Assembly: GCF_008710285.1 (NCBI RefSeq)
Contig: NZ_VYQF01000004.1
Span: 62,001-126,000 of the forward strand
Source: Ginsengibacter hankyongi
Lineage (GTDB): Bacteria; Bacteroidota; Bacteroidia; Chitinophagales; Chitinophagaceae
Direction of reading: 5' to 3'
DNA: 64,000 nt
Shown here one piece after another: positions 26,836 to 36,676 of the stretch. Position numbers and translations under genes: made by a program. How positions within the stretch are numbered: position 1 is the stretch's first letter; the number at the start of each line of letters is the position of its first letter. The notes below the pieces were generated by a model. It saw only the letters and a list, made by a program, of their open reading frames with translations. It had not been told where the DNA came from and did no database searches.

Positions 26836-29800
26836 ATGAAAAGTAAAATTTATTCTTTACTGCTTGTCACCTTCTTTTACACGGCGGCCGTGGCACAGAA
26901 TAAAACGGTTACCGGTACGGTTATGTCCGGCGATGGTGAACCATTATCTGGCGTTACGGTTAACTTAAAAGGAACTAAAATAACTACGGTAACCAATGCC
27001 TCGGGACATTATTCTATAAAAGTTCCCTCCACCGGAAAAGAAATATTGGTATTTAGTTATGTAGGCAGTGATAAAAAAGAAATCACCGTGAGTTCGCGAA
27101 CGGCCATTAATATTTCTATGGTAATTACTTCATCAAAATTAAATGATGTAGTAGTGGTTGGTTACGGTACGGTTAAAAGAAAAGATCTTACAGGATCTGT
27201 TTCCTCTATAAGTTCCAAAGATTTAAAAGATATTCCCATTAATTCTGCAGAAGAAGCACTTGCCGGAAGGTTAGCCGGGGTGCAGGTAACGGGTTCTGAA
27301 GGCTCTCCCGATGCGCAGGTTCAAATTAGAGTAAGAGGTGGCGGTTCCATTACACAGGATAATTCTCCTTTATATGTTGTTGATGGAATAATTATCGATA
27401 ATGCACTTTCTACCTTATCTCCGCAGGATATCGAATCAATTGACGTTTTAAAAGATGCATCAGCTACGGCTATTTATGGTGCACGAGGAGCAAATGGTGT
27501 TGTAATTATTACTACTAAAGGGGGTCATCGCGGAAAAAGTACCGTTAGTTATAACGGGTTTATTGGTTTTCAAAAAATAAGGAAAGAATTAGCTGTTTTA
27601 AGCCCTTATGATTTTGTACTATATCAATATGAAAGAAGCCGCGGCAGTAGCCAGAATGAACAAACTTTTTTAGACACTTACGGTACCTGGAACGATCTTT
27701 CGCTTTACAAGCAGGCACCTTTCGTTGACTGGCAAAACCAGGTTTTTGGCAGAAGTGCCATGCAGCAAACGCATAACATTAGCGTATCTGGCGGCGGCGA
27801 AAAAACACAATTCAATCTTAGCCTTACTTATAATAACAATGATGCCGTAATGCTTAACTCGGACTACAACCGGAAGCTCGTTAATTTCAGGTTAAACCAC
27901 GAAGTGAGCGATAAATTCAAAGTTGGCTTTAATGTTCGTATCGACAACCAGGTTATCAATGGTGCAGGAGCTTCTAACCCTGGAAGCAGCGGCTTAAATT
28001 TTTTAAGACAGGCTGTTCGTTACATTCCTTATTTATCGCCGGGGCAAACGATAGCTAACTATGATCCTGAATTAATAGATCAGACAAGTGGAAATGGACT
28101 TTACATTGTGAATCCTTTATTATTAATAAATAACCAATACAAAAGGCAATACCAAACACTTGCCGGTCTAAGCGGTTATGCTGACTATTCATTAACCCGT
28201 TTTCTTTCATTCAGAACAACGGTTGGTTTCGATTATCATGATTATACAACCAACAGTTATGACGATAGCTTAAGTTCCAACTCTATATCGAATGGTTCGG
28301 GTATGCCTATTGCTACTGTGCAAACCAGTAACACGCAGTCATTTGATAATTCAAATGTATTCACTTTTACCAACCGGCACTTTGCAGGCGATTTTAATAA
28401 GAACAATACATTTGACCTCATAGCAGGGCAGGAAACTTATGAAGTAAGAAGTAAAAGCAATACACTTATACAACGATATTTCCCTTTAGGAACAAGCGCC
28501 GAAAAAGCGCTGGGTAATTTAAACCTTGCTAGCCCGCCAACCGGAATCCTTGAACCTGCACCAACCAGTAACCAGGATGTTCAAAGAATTTCTTCATTTT
28601 TTTCGAGGCTGAATTATAGTTATAAAGACGAATTTCTTGCATCTCTGAGTGTACGTGCAGACGGCTCTTCCGTTTTTGCGCCCGGCCGTCAATGGGGCTA
28701 TTTCCCTGCCGGATCTTTTGCATGGAAAGTGTCTAACGAAAAATTTATGCAAAGCTTAGAACCATTTATTTCCAATGTTAAACTCAGGTTGAACTATGGT
28801 GAGGCAGGAAACAATCGCATCCAGTCATTTCTTTTTCTAACGCAATTTAATACCAGTCAAAATTATTATGGCCTGCAGAACCAACTGGTGACTGTATTTG
28901 GGTCAGCTGCACTAGCCAATTCATTATTAACATGGGAGTCGAATATTTCCCGTAACGTGGGACTTGATTTTTCTTTATTTAATAACCACGTACAAATAAG
29001 CGCAGATTATTATAGGAATAAAACAAAAGATTTATTGGTGGCAGTTCCGGTGCCAACTACTTCTGGCTATACCACTCAAATTCAAAACGTAGGTTCTACT
29101 TCCAACAATGGTTTTGAACTCCAATTGAATTCTTCGATTGTAGAAAAAAAGGATTTTACCTGGAATGCAAGTTTCAATATTTCATTTAATCAAAATAAAA
29201 TACTGAGTCTTGGACGACAGAAATCATATCTCCAGAGTTCCAGTTGGGCAGGTGCTGCTAATCCCGCTGATTATATCGTAAAAGTGGGGTCACCGGTGGG
29301 GAGTATGTATGGATTGGTAAATGATGGTTTCTACACTGTGGATGATTTTAATTATGATCCCAATACACAAACCTATGCACTTAAGGCTGGTGTAGCAAAC
29401 GATATTAGTGTTACCGGCCTCACACCGCAGCCTGGTATAATTAAGTATAAAGATTTAAATGGCGACAGCATTGTAAATTATAATGATGATGCAACGATTA
29501 TCGGTAATGCCAATCCGAAATTCTTTGGCGGCTTAAACCAACAGTTTACTTACAAGAATTTTGATTTGAGTGTGTTTGTAAATTTCCAATATGGAAATGA
29601 TATTTATAATGATAATAAGATTGAATTTGGAAGCGGCTATACACCAAACGCTAACCTGTTAGCCAGCGAAAAAAACAGGTGGCGCACAGTTGATGCTAAC
29701 GGCAATGTAGTTACTGATCCTAAAGCACTGGCAGATCTAAATAAAAACGCAACGTTATGGCGCCCGATTACTACGGGAAGTGCCTTTTACCCTCAGTCCT

Positions 29801-30060
29801 ATGCAGTGGAGGATGGATCATTCCTCCGTCTCAACAATATTACTTTAGGTTATACTTTGCCTCAATCATTAACTCAAAAGATAAAGATTCAAAGATTCAG
29901 GGCTTATGTTACTTTAAATAACCTGGCAGTACTTACTAATTATTCCGGTTATGATCCTGAAGTAAATACCCGGCGTTCAACACCGGTAACTTCCGGGATA
30001 GATTTTTCAGCTTATCCCCGTAGTTCCTCTTATATATTTGGTGTAAATGCTACTTTTTAA
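26836..30060 (+). CDS. SusC/RagA-family TonB-dependent outer-membrane transporter
   Basis: The ATG at 26836 (MKSKIYSLLLVTFFYTAAVAQ) gives a signal peptide; a TTG six bases upstream is less likely. The 1074-residue product has the SusC N-terminal carboxypeptidase-like domain (VTGTVMSGDGEPLSGVTV), then DVVVVGYGTVKRKDLTGSV, the plug with SPLYVVDGIIID and DVLKDASATAIYGARGANG, and a long beta-barrel ending in an aromatic residue (IFGVNATF). It imports oligogalacturonides across the outer membrane with the SusD partner. No sigma/anti-sigma pair is next to it. Confidence 0.96.
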   Translation: MKSKIYSLLLVTFFYTAAVAQNKTVTGTVMSGDGEPLSGVTVNLKGTKITTVTNASGHYSIKVPSTGKEILVFSYVGSDKKEITVSSRTAINISMVITSSKLNDVVVVGYGTVKRKDLTGSVSSISSKDLKDIPINSAEEALAGRLAGVQVTGSEGSPDAQVQIRVRGGGSITQDNSPLYVVDGIIIDNALSTLSPQDIESIDVLKDASATAIYGARGANGVVIITTKGGHRGKSTVSYNGFIGFQKIRKELAVLSPYDFVLYQYERSRGSSQNEQTFLDTYGTWNDLSLYKQAPFVDWQNQVFGRSAMQQTHNISVSGGGEKTQFNLSLTYNNNDAVMLNSDYNRKLVNFRLNHEVSDKFKVGFNVRIDNQVINGAGASNPGSSGLNFLRQAVRYIPYLSPGQTIANYDPELIDQTSGNGLYIVNPLLLINNQYKRQYQTLAGLSGYADYSLTRFLSFRTTVGFDYHDYTTNSYDDSLSSNSISNGSGMPIATVQTSNTQSFDNSNVFTFTNRHFAGDFNKNNTFDLIAGQETYEVRSKSNTLIQRYFPLGTSAEKALGNLNLASPPTGILEPAPTSNQDVQRISSFFSRLNYSYKDEFLASLSVRADGSSVFAPGRQWGYFPAGSFAWKVSNEKFMQSLEPFISNVKLRLNYGEAGNNRIQSFLFLTQFNTSQNYYGLQNQLVTVFGSAALANSLLTWESNISRNVGLDFSLFNNHVQISADYYRNKTKDLLVAVPVPTTSGYTTQIQNVGSTSNNGFELQLNSSIVEKKDFTWNASFNISFNQNKILSLGRQKSYLQSSSWAGAANPADYIVKVGSPVGSMYGLVNDGFYTVDDFNYDPNTQTYALKAGVANDISVTGLTPQPGIIKYKDLNGDSIVNYNDDATIIGNANPKFFGGLNQQFTYKNFDLSVFVNFQYGNDIYNDNKIEFGSGYTPNANLLASEKNRWRTVDANGNVVTDPKALADLNKNATLWRPITTGSAFYPQSYAVEDGSFLRLNNITLGYTLPQSLTQKIKIQRFRAYVTLNNLAVLTNYSGYDPEVNTRRSTPVTSGIDFSAYPRSSSYIFGVNATF

Positions 30061-30078
30061 AATTGAAAATTCTTGATT

Positions 30079-31848
30079 ATGAAAATAAAATCATTCTATC
30101 ACTTACTAATTGTAACGGCAGGTTTAATAGCCGGTGTACAATTAAGTTCGTGTAAAAAATATTTGGATTTACAGCCTGTATCTTCTTTCGGCCCGGAAAC
30201 TGTTTTTGGTACAGTTGCTAATGCGCAAAAAGCGGTATTAGGCGCCTACCAGGAAATGACCGGCGACCAAGGTTATGGGATTCGCGTAAGTATGTATTTT
30301 CCTTATGATAATGATGAAATGATGGGCGCGGGAGGCCATGGTGATAATGACAGAAGGGATATAGGAAGGTATAATCTTACTGCGGGGAATGCACAATTGG
30401 CTAAACCATTTAACCAAATGTACCAGGGCATTGAAAGAGCTAACCAATGTATAAAATATATTCCTCAAATGGATTTGTATAACAATGGCGCGGCATCTGA
30501 TAAAGCAGAATTAAGAAGGTTATATGGAGAAGCATTAACCTTAAGAGCGCAATATTATTTTGAACTGGTGAGAAACTGGGGTGATGTGCCTGCTCAATGG
30601 AAACCCTCGGCAGATCAGCCTGATTTATTTTTGGCAAAGACCGATCGGGATAGTATTTACGATCATATTTTAAATGATTTAAAAACCGCCGAAGATTTGG
30701 TTCCCTGGCCGTCGGGCCTAGCTGCGCTTGGCGATCCAAAAGATGAAAGAATTACTAAGGGAGCGGTGAAAGGATTACGGGCACGTCTTGCTTTGTTCAG
30801 GGGTGGTTATTCGTTAAGAAGAGATAATAAAATGGAACGTGGCAGCAACTATCTCGACTATTATAAAATTGCTGATGATGAATGTTTATCCATTATACAA
30901 TCGGGCGAATATGCTTTAGATCCAAGCTACCGCGATCTTTGGCAAAATAATCTGGATGCTCATAAGATTGATCCTTTTGGTGAAATTATGTTCCAGGTGG
31001 CAATGGCGGGCGGTACTTCAGCAACTGACAGTAAGTTGGGGAAGTATAATGGCCCCAACGGAAGTCTCGTTATTTTACCAACCTATTTTTATCAATTTGA
31101 TTCCGTTGATACGCGTCGCGATGTAACTATTGCTCCATTTAAAATAAACAGTGATAATTCACTTTCAGCAGCTGCCATCACAGGATTATATGATGGAAAG
31201 TTTCGTCGCAACTGGATCACCAATCCTGATATTGATATCAGTAATCAAGCTCAAAACTTCAGCCTCAACTGGCCACTGCTAAGGTATTCAGATGTTTTAT
31301 TAATGTATGCTGAAGCAGAAAACGAAATTAATAACGGACCCACTCCAGGCGCGATTGATGCGTTACAACAAATAAGGAAAAGAGCGTTTGCAGGAAATGA
31401 ATCTGCAATTGGAACTCCGCCATCAAACAAGGACGGATTTTTTAAAGCTATTGCGCAGGAAAGAGCATTAGAATTTGGAAGTGAGGGAATTCGTAAATAT
31501 GATTTAATAAGATGGAATTTATTGGGACAAAAGTTGGCAGAGACTAAACAAGCTTTGGCAAATATGGCGGCTATGGTACCTCCTTATGATACGTTACCAA
31601 CAGCAATGTATTTTATAAAAACTACCGATCCAAAAAACTACATCGATTGGGTGACATCTTTTTATCATCCGGCTCCTGCATCAGACCCGGCAGGCGCTAC
31701 AAAAGTTACCTGGATCAGCAGTTCAGTAAATAAAGGGAATTTTTCCTACTATACTGAAGGCTTTAAATCGAATCACAGTGAGTTATTCCCAATACCTCAA
31801 CAATCAATAGATGCGAATCCTAACCTTACGCAGGATTATGGATACTAA
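30079..31848 (+). CDS. SusD/RagB-family surface glycan-binding lipoprotein
   Basis: Start 30079 (MKIKSFYHLLIV) is chosen over a TTG six bases upstream. The lipobox VQLSSCKKYLDLQP is typical of SusD proteins. The 590-residue protein has the TPR-like N-terminal part (FNQMYQGIERANQCIKYIP, LRAQYYFELVRNWGDVP) and the family end (RALEFGSEGIRKYDLIRWN, then LFPIPQQSIDANPNLTQDYGY). It caps the SusC channel and binds pectin oligosaccharides. It follows SusC by 18 bases. Confidence 0.96.
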   Translation: MKIKSFYHLLIVTAGLIAGVQLSSCKKYLDLQPVSSFGPETVFGTVANAQKAVLGAYQEMTGDQGYGIRVSMYFPYDNDEMMGAGGHGDNDRRDIGRYNLTAGNAQLAKPFNQMYQGIERANQCIKYIPQMDLYNNGAASDKAELRRLYGEALTLRAQYYFELVRNWGDVPAQWKPSADQPDLFLAKTDRDSIYDHILNDLKTAEDLVPWPSGLAALGDPKDERITKGAVKGLRARLALFRGGYSLRRDNKMERGSNYLDYYKIADDECLSIIQSGEYALDPSYRDLWQNNLDAHKIDPFGEIMFQVAMAGGTSATDSKLGKYNGPNGSLVILPTYFYQFDSVDTRRDVTIAPFKINSDNSLSAAAITGLYDGKFRRNWITNPDIDISNQAQNFSLNWPLLRYSDVLLMYAEAENEINNGPTPGAIDALQQIRKRAFAGNESAIGTPPSNKDGFFKAIAQERALEFGSEGIRKYDLIRWNLLGQKLAETKQALANMAAMVPPYDTLPTAMYFIKTTDPKNYIDWVTSFYHPAPASDPAGATKVTWISSSVNKGNFSYYTEGFKSNHSELFPIPQQSIDANPNLTQDYGY

Positions 31849-31879
31849 TTTATTTTTAAAAAATTATAAAGAGATAATT

Positions 31880-33448
31880 ATGAAAAAATTAAGATATCAG
31901 ATAATTGTCCCGGTTGTGCTGGCAATTGTAATATTTTCCTGTGAGAAAAAACCCATAGAAAAATTTGTTCCGGACAGGATGTTTACGCCAACGGGTGTTA
32001 CCATCGCAGGTGGAGATACTTCTATAACTATTAGCTGGCCTTCTTCTCTTTTTTCGCAGGGAAGCGGCGTAAATTATACATTGGAAATTTCAAAAGATTC
32101 TTTGTTCCAGGCTGCGCCGGACTTGTCTCTTGTTGTAGACACCACTTTCAGAACAATAACAGATGACACGCTTAGAGATCGCACTCCTTATTTTGCCCGG
32201 GTAAAAGCAAATGCCACTAGCGCTTCTACAGAATCCGGTTGGGTAATGGGAAATATGCATTTCACATTGATAGGAGTACAAATTTTTAAACCTATACAAA
32301 GCACTGATATTATCGATAATGCAGTTATCTTAAACTGGATAATGACGCCTGGTGTAACCGAAATTATATTAACTGCACATAATGGAGATACAACACAGGT
32401 GCCGATCTCCTCAGCTGATAATACTGCAGGGCAAAAATTAATTACAGGATTAACTTCCAATACTGCATATACTGCGGAAATTTTTGCGGGCACAAGAAGT
32501 AAAGGCCTTATAGGCTTCTCTACTAAAGCTCCTGTAGTTGGCAATAATGTAATTGACCTGAGAGGAATAGAAAACCGGCCACAGGTTTTATTTGATACTT
32601 TATCACAAATTTCTGATGGTGCAATCGTGCTTTTAGCAAGAGGCGGATCCTATACGATTCCGTCTGCATATACATTTGATAAATCCGTTTCAATTATGAG
32701 TGGGCTTGGATTTGGCGATCCTGCGAGGCTAATGTTGGCTAATAATTTTGATGCAACCGGAAACATTGATTCTTTAAAATTTTCTGATCTTTCTATTGCG
32801 CAGGATGGTGCCAGTTATTTTATGAATATAGGCCATGCTACGGTTATTGGCAAAGTCAACGTTGAAAATTGCACCACCGAAGGTGTATTCAACAACTCAT
32901 TTATCCGCTTAAAGCAGGCAGGCGCCGAAATCACTAACCTGGATATTAATAACTGTATCATTGACAGTTTTGGTATTGCTGCCAAGTATGCTGTTATCTA
33001 TGCAAATGCCAGTTCCAGTGCTTTGATCGATAATATAGAAATTGATAACAGTACTTTTTATTCATTCTATTATTTTATAAGGCAGGATGGTATTACAGGC
33101 ATTTCGCTTAACATTAATAATTGCACATTTAATGATATGATTAATAACAGTGGATATTTTATTAATTACTCAGGTACTTTCCCCACCGTATTTAATATAA
33201 CCCATACAATTTTTGGCAGCACGATAGATCCTACAAAAGCCAATGGTATTAAATCATCTGGTAATGCGGCGTTGTCCAATTGTTATATAACGTCTGATTG
33301 TGTATTCAGTGCAAATCCTATAAGCGGGGCAACCGCGTATGCGGGAACTGCTTCGGATTTGTTTACTGCGCCGGCAAATGGAGACTTCACTATAAAGGAT
33401 AATTCGTTCGCAGGCAAAAGTACCGCCGGTGATCCACGTTGGCGGTAA
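31880..33448 (+). CDS. DUF5123/DUF4957-like surface lipoprotein of the SusCD locus
   Basis: The start 31880 (MKKLRYQIIVPVVLAIVIFS) ends in the lipobox IFSCEKK. A fibronectin-III-like part follows (GDTSITISWPSS, YTLEISKDS), then a region with repeated asparagine- and beta-rich turns (LDINNCIIDSF, IEIDNSTFYSF, LNINNCTFNDM), which looks like a small beta-helix of the DUF5123 type. Such proteins follow SusD in pectin loci and probably bind or display polysaccharide at the cell surface. No catalytic residues are recognised. Confidence 0.8.
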   Translation: MKKLRYQIIVPVVLAIVIFSCEKKPIEKFVPDRMFTPTGVTIAGGDTSITISWPSSLFSQGSGVNYTLEISKDSLFQAAPDLSLVVDTTFRTITDDTLRDRTPYFARVKANATSASTESGWVMGNMHFTLIGVQIFKPIQSTDIIDNAVILNWIMTPGVTEIILTAHNGDTTQVPISSADNTAGQKLITGLTSNTAYTAEIFAGTRSKGLIGFSTKAPVVGNNVIDLRGIENRPQVLFDTLSQISDGAIVLLARGGSYTIPSAYTFDKSVSIMSGLGFGDPARLMLANNFDATGNIDSLKFSDLSIAQDGASYFMNIGHATVIGKVNVENCTTEGVFNNSFIRLKQAGAEITNLDINNCIIDSFGIAAKYAVIYANASSSALIDNIEIDNSTFYSFYYFIRQDGITGISLNINNCTFNDMINNSGYFINYSGTFPTVFNITHTIFGSTIDPTKANGIKSSGNAALSNCYITSDCVFSANPISGATAYAGTASDLFTAPANGDFTIKDNSFAGKSTAGDPRWR

Positions 33449-33527
33449 TTTATGTTCCCGTAATAATTGAAGCGTAAATATGGGTTAATTAAAACTGGAT
33501 GATCTTTTTGAAATTATAAATTGATGA

Positions 33528-34304
33528 ATGGTTACAAACACCGATAAAGTTCGCTGGAAAAAGGGATTAGCAATTGTATTTCTGCTGATGTCATTTGAAT
33601 TGCCACAAAAAAATAAGATCACCGTATATCTTATTGGCGATTCCACAATGGCTGATAAAGAAGTGAAAGCTTATCCTGAAACAGGCTGGGGCATGCCCTT
33701 TCACTATTTTTTTGATTCAACCGTTACCGTTGAGAACCGTGCAAAAAACGGAAGAAGCACAAGATCGTTTATTGCAGAAGGCAGGTGGCAGCCGGTTGTT
33801 GATAATCTCCACGAAGGCGATTATGTGCTGATACAATTTGGACATAACGATGAAGTACCCACGAAGAGAAGCTACACCACCCCGGGTGACTTTATAGCTA
33901 ATCTTGAAAAATTTGTAAATGAATCAAGAAGTAAAAAAGCAATTCCTGTTTTAATAACCCCGGTTGCCCGCCGTAAATTCGATTCGACAGGTAAGATTGA
34001 AGAAACACATGCCGCATACACGCAGTTAGTAAAAAATGTTGCAAAAAAGTTGGATGTTCCATTAATTGACTTAGATGAAGAAAGCCAGCAATTGGTTCAG
34101 CAATTTGGCTCCGAAACATCTAAATATTTATATAATTATTTATCTCCTGGTGAAAATCCCCATTACCCGGAAGGTAGATCGGATGACACGCATTTCAGTG
34201 AATTGGGTGCCAGGAAAATGGCGGAGATTGTTTTACATAATATCAAAAATTTGCAGTTTGAATTAGCTGAACGTATTCGTGTAGTTAAAGAAAAAGAAAA
34301 GTGA
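33528..34304 (+). CDS. Rhamnogalacturonan acetylesterase (CE12, SGNH), first copy
   Basis: The 258-residue protein has the SGNH blocks YLIGDSTMADKE (nucleophile Ser), TVENRAKNGRSTRSFI (Gly), LIQFGHNDEVP (Asn) and DDTHFSELGARKMAE (Asp/His). A hydrophobic N-terminal segment (LAIVFLLMSFELP) suggests export. CE12 enzymes remove acetyl groups from rhamnogalacturonan. A close paralogue follows directly, separated by a G-rich hairpin repeat. Confidence 0.92.
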   Translation: MVTNTDKVRWKKGLAIVFLLMSFELPQKNKITVYLIGDSTMADKEVKAYPETGWGMPFHYFFDSTVTVENRAKNGRSTRSFIAEGRWQPVVDNLHEGDYVLIQFGHNDEVPTKRSYTTPGDFIANLEKFVNESRSKKAIPVLITPVARRKFDSTGKIEETHAAYTQLVKNVAKKLDVPLIDLDEESQQLVQQFGSETSKYLYNYLSPGENPHYPEGRSDDTHFSELGARKMAEIVLHNIKNLQFELAERIRVVKEKEK

Positions 34305-34315
34305 TAGGCTTCACG

Positions 34316-34350
34316 CCCCTCTCCTTTAGGAGAGGGGTTGGGGTGAGGCT
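34316..34350 (+). repeat. C/G-rich hairpin repeat, copy 1
   Basis: CCCCTCTCCTTTAGGAGAGG begins the unit, followed by GGTTGGGGTGAGGCT. The CCCCTCTCC/GGAGAGGGG arms pair perfectly. It ends 13 bases before the next start codon. Copies 2-4 are at 36620, 38555 and 45829. Confidence 0.85.
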
Positions 34351-34363
34351 CTAAATATATCTT

Positions 34364-35134
34364 ATGTGTAAAAAAGTTTTTATAAAGATAAGTCTGGTAA
34401 GCCTGGCTGCATTTTTATCCTTCATTCCTCCCATCAAAAAAAAGACTACCATCTGGATGATCGGCGATTCAACCATGTGTTTGTATGATTCTTCCTGTTA
34501 CCCGCTAACCGGTTGGGGAATGCCGTTTGCTGAATATTTTGATTCAACGGTAACCATTGAAAACAAGGCAAAGGGAGGGCGAAGCACACGCACGTTTATT
34601 GCTGAAAATCGCTGGCAACCTATTGTGGATAATTTGTCAAATGGCGATTATGTTTTCATTCAATTCGGGCATAATGATGAAGCCAAAAATTATCCGGACC
34701 GTTATACTACCCCGGAAGATTACCGGGCGAACTTAATTAAATTTATTACTGAGTCCAGGGCTAAAAAAGCAATGCCTATTTTAATAACTCCGGTGAGCAG
34801 GAGAAAATTTGATGCAAAAGGTCAAGCATTGGAAACGCATGCCACTTATTCAAAAATAGTTCATGAAGTAGCGCAACAATATAAAGTTCTGCTCATTGAT
34901 CTGGATCAAATGAGCCTGGAACTAATACAACAGTATGGACCGGAAAATTCACCGCTTTTATTTATGCAACTGGAAGCAGGGAAAGATCCTAGCTATCCGC
35001 TAGGCATACACGATAATACTCATTTTAATAATTATGGGGCGAGGCACATTGCTGAATTAGTAATAAAAGGAATAAACAATTTGCAACTTGAATTATCAGG
35101 TCACATTAGCAAAGGAAAATTTAAAGCAAAATAA
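34364..35134 (+). CDS. Rhamnogalacturonan acetylesterase (CE12, SGNH), second copy
   Basis: The 256-residue protein repeats the SGNH layout of the preceding gene: WMIGDSTMCLYDSSCYPLTG, TIENKAKGGRSTRTFI, FIQFGHNDEAKN and DNTHFNNYGARHIAE. It has a signal-like N-terminus (FIKISLVSLAAFLSFIPP). The two products share order and many blocks, so a tandem duplication followed by divergence is likely. It ends three bases before the GH28 gene and is probably co-translated. Confidence 0.92.
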   Translation: MCKKVFIKISLVSLAAFLSFIPPIKKKTTIWMIGDSTMCLYDSSCYPLTGWGMPFAEYFDSTVTIENKAKGGRSTRTFIAENRWQPIVDNLSNGDYVFIQFGHNDEAKNYPDRYTTPEDYRANLIKFITESRAKKAMPILITPVSRRKFDAKGQALETHATYSKIVHEVAQQYKVLLIDLDQMSLELIQQYGPENSPLLFMQLEAGKDPSYPLGIHDNTHFNNYGARHIAELVIKGINNLQLELSGHISKGKFKAK

Positions 35135-35137
35135 AAG

Positions 35138-36616
35138 ATGAAGATATTTTCGTTTAACCCAAAGCGTTATAAACTAATTCTTACCATGAAACCACAAACC
35201 TTATTTAGATTAAAATTTTGCTGTATAATTCTTTCTTTTATAACAGTAAACTTCGCATGTTCTGCCCAGCAGGGAGAACAGGAAGGCTGGAATAATCTGT
35301 CAGCTATTATGAAAAAAATTGTTCCGCCAACTTTTGCCAGTCATGATTATTCAATTGTGAATTACGGCGCAAAAGCGGATGGAACAACAGATTGCCTTCC
35401 TGCAATAAAGAATGCTATTGCCGAATGCAACAAAGCAGGTGGAGGACGGGTTCTTGTTCCCGCCGGAACCTGGTTTGTAAAAGGCCCGATTCATTTATTA
35501 AGTAATGTAGATCTTCATTTAGAAGCCAATGCAGTTGTAAAATTCAGCACCGATGCGGATGATTATTTGCCGGCAGTTCTTACTCGTTTTGAAGGTGTGG
35601 AACTCATGAATTATTCGCCGCTTATTTATGCGTATAATCAAAAAAATATTGCGGTTACCGGTAAAGGAACATTCGATGGGCAGGCGGATAATGATCATTG
35701 GTGGAACTGGACTGGCTCGAAAAGATTTGGCTGGAGAGAAGGCATGCCTTCTCAACATGATAAAGAAAATGAACCGGCAATGATGCAAATGGCAGCGAAA
35801 GGAATTCCCGCGAAAGATCGTTTGTTTGGCAAAGGACATTATATGCGGCCAACGTTCGTGGAATTTTATAGTTGTAAAAATATTTTGATACAGGGTGTAA
35901 CCATAATAAATTCGCCGTTCTGGCTCTTACATCCAACGTTGAGCAAAAACATTACGGTTGATGGCGTAACTACAAACAGCCTTGGTCCTAATAACGATGG
36001 TTGCGATCCTGAATCATGCACTGATGTTGTAATTAAAAATTGTTCTTTCACTGATGGTGATGATTGCATTGCTATTAAAAGTGGCCGTGATGCCGATGGA
36101 AGAAGAATTAATGTTCCTTCGAAAAATATTATTGTGCAGGATTGCCAGATGAAAGACGGGCATGGTGGAATAGTTATCGGCAGCGAAACTTCCGGCGGAG
36201 TTGAAAATATATATGGACAGAATTGTGTGATGAGCAGCAAGAATCTAGAGCGTGCCATACGAATTAAATCGAATGCGTGCCGCGGCGGTGTATTGAAAAA
36301 TTTTTATTTCCGGAATTTAAAGGTGGGCCAGGTTCATGAAGCAGTGGTAAAAATTAATATGCATTATGCCAATGAAAAAGGCGCCGATTGTAATTATCCT
36401 CCTACGCTGAGCGGTGTTTACGTTAATAATATTGTAAGCCAGGAAAGTGAATATGCAATTTATATTGAAGGTTTAGATGATAAACCGGTAACTAATATCA
36501 ACTTTAGTAACTGCAACTTCAATAACGTGGAAAAAGAAAATTTTATAAAAGATGCAAAAGACCTTCATGTCACAAAGACAACGGTTAATGGAAAGGTAGC
36601 CAACATAAATAAGTAA
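35138..36616 (+). CDS. Exported GH28 polygalacturonase, second copy
   Basis: The 492-residue protein has the GH28 catalytic set SLGPNNDGCDPESC, TDGDDCIAIKSGRD, GHGGIVIGSETSGG and RAIRIKSNACRGG. A second in-frame ATG at 35186 gives a shorter leader ending in NFACSAQ and could be the real start. The N-terminal DYSIVNYGAKADGTTDCLPA is typical of pectin enzymes. It lies inside the enzyme operon between an acetylesterase and a pectate lyase. Confidence 0.93.
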   Translation: MKIFSFNPKRYKLILTMKPQTLFRLKFCCIILSFITVNFACSAQQGEQEGWNNLSAIMKKIVPPTFASHDYSIVNYGAKADGTTDCLPAIKNAIAECNKAGGGRVLVPAGTWFVKGPIHLLSNVDLHLEANAVVKFSTDADDYLPAVLTRFEGVELMNYSPLIYAYNQKNIAVTGKGTFDGQADNDHWWNWTGSKRFGWREGMPSQHDKENEPAMMQMAAKGIPAKDRLFGKGHYMRPTFVEFYSCKNILIQGVTIINSPFWLLHPTLSKNITVDGVTTNSLGPNNDGCDPESCTDVVIKNCSFTDGDDCIAIKSGRDADGRRINVPSKNIIVQDCQMKDGHGGIVIGSETSGGVENIYGQNCVMSSKNLERAIRIKSNACRGGVLKNFYFRNLKVGQVHEAVVKINMHYANEKGADCNYPPTLSGVYVNNIVSQESEYAIYIEGLDDKPVTNINFSNCNFNNVEKENFIKDAKDLHVTKTTVNGKVANINK

Positions 36617-36619
36617 AAA

Positions 36620-36660
36620 CCCTTGCCCCTCTCCCCCGGGAGAGGGGCAAGGGTGAGGCT
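36620..36660 (+). repeat. C/G-rich hairpin repeat, copy 2
   Basis: A 16-base left arm (36620-36635) pairs perfectly with 36638-36653 around a two-base centre, followed by TGAGGCT. It lies three bases after the GH28 stop and 16 bases before the pectate lyase start. Confidence 0.85.
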
Positions 36661-36676
36661 TAATTAAAACAATAAA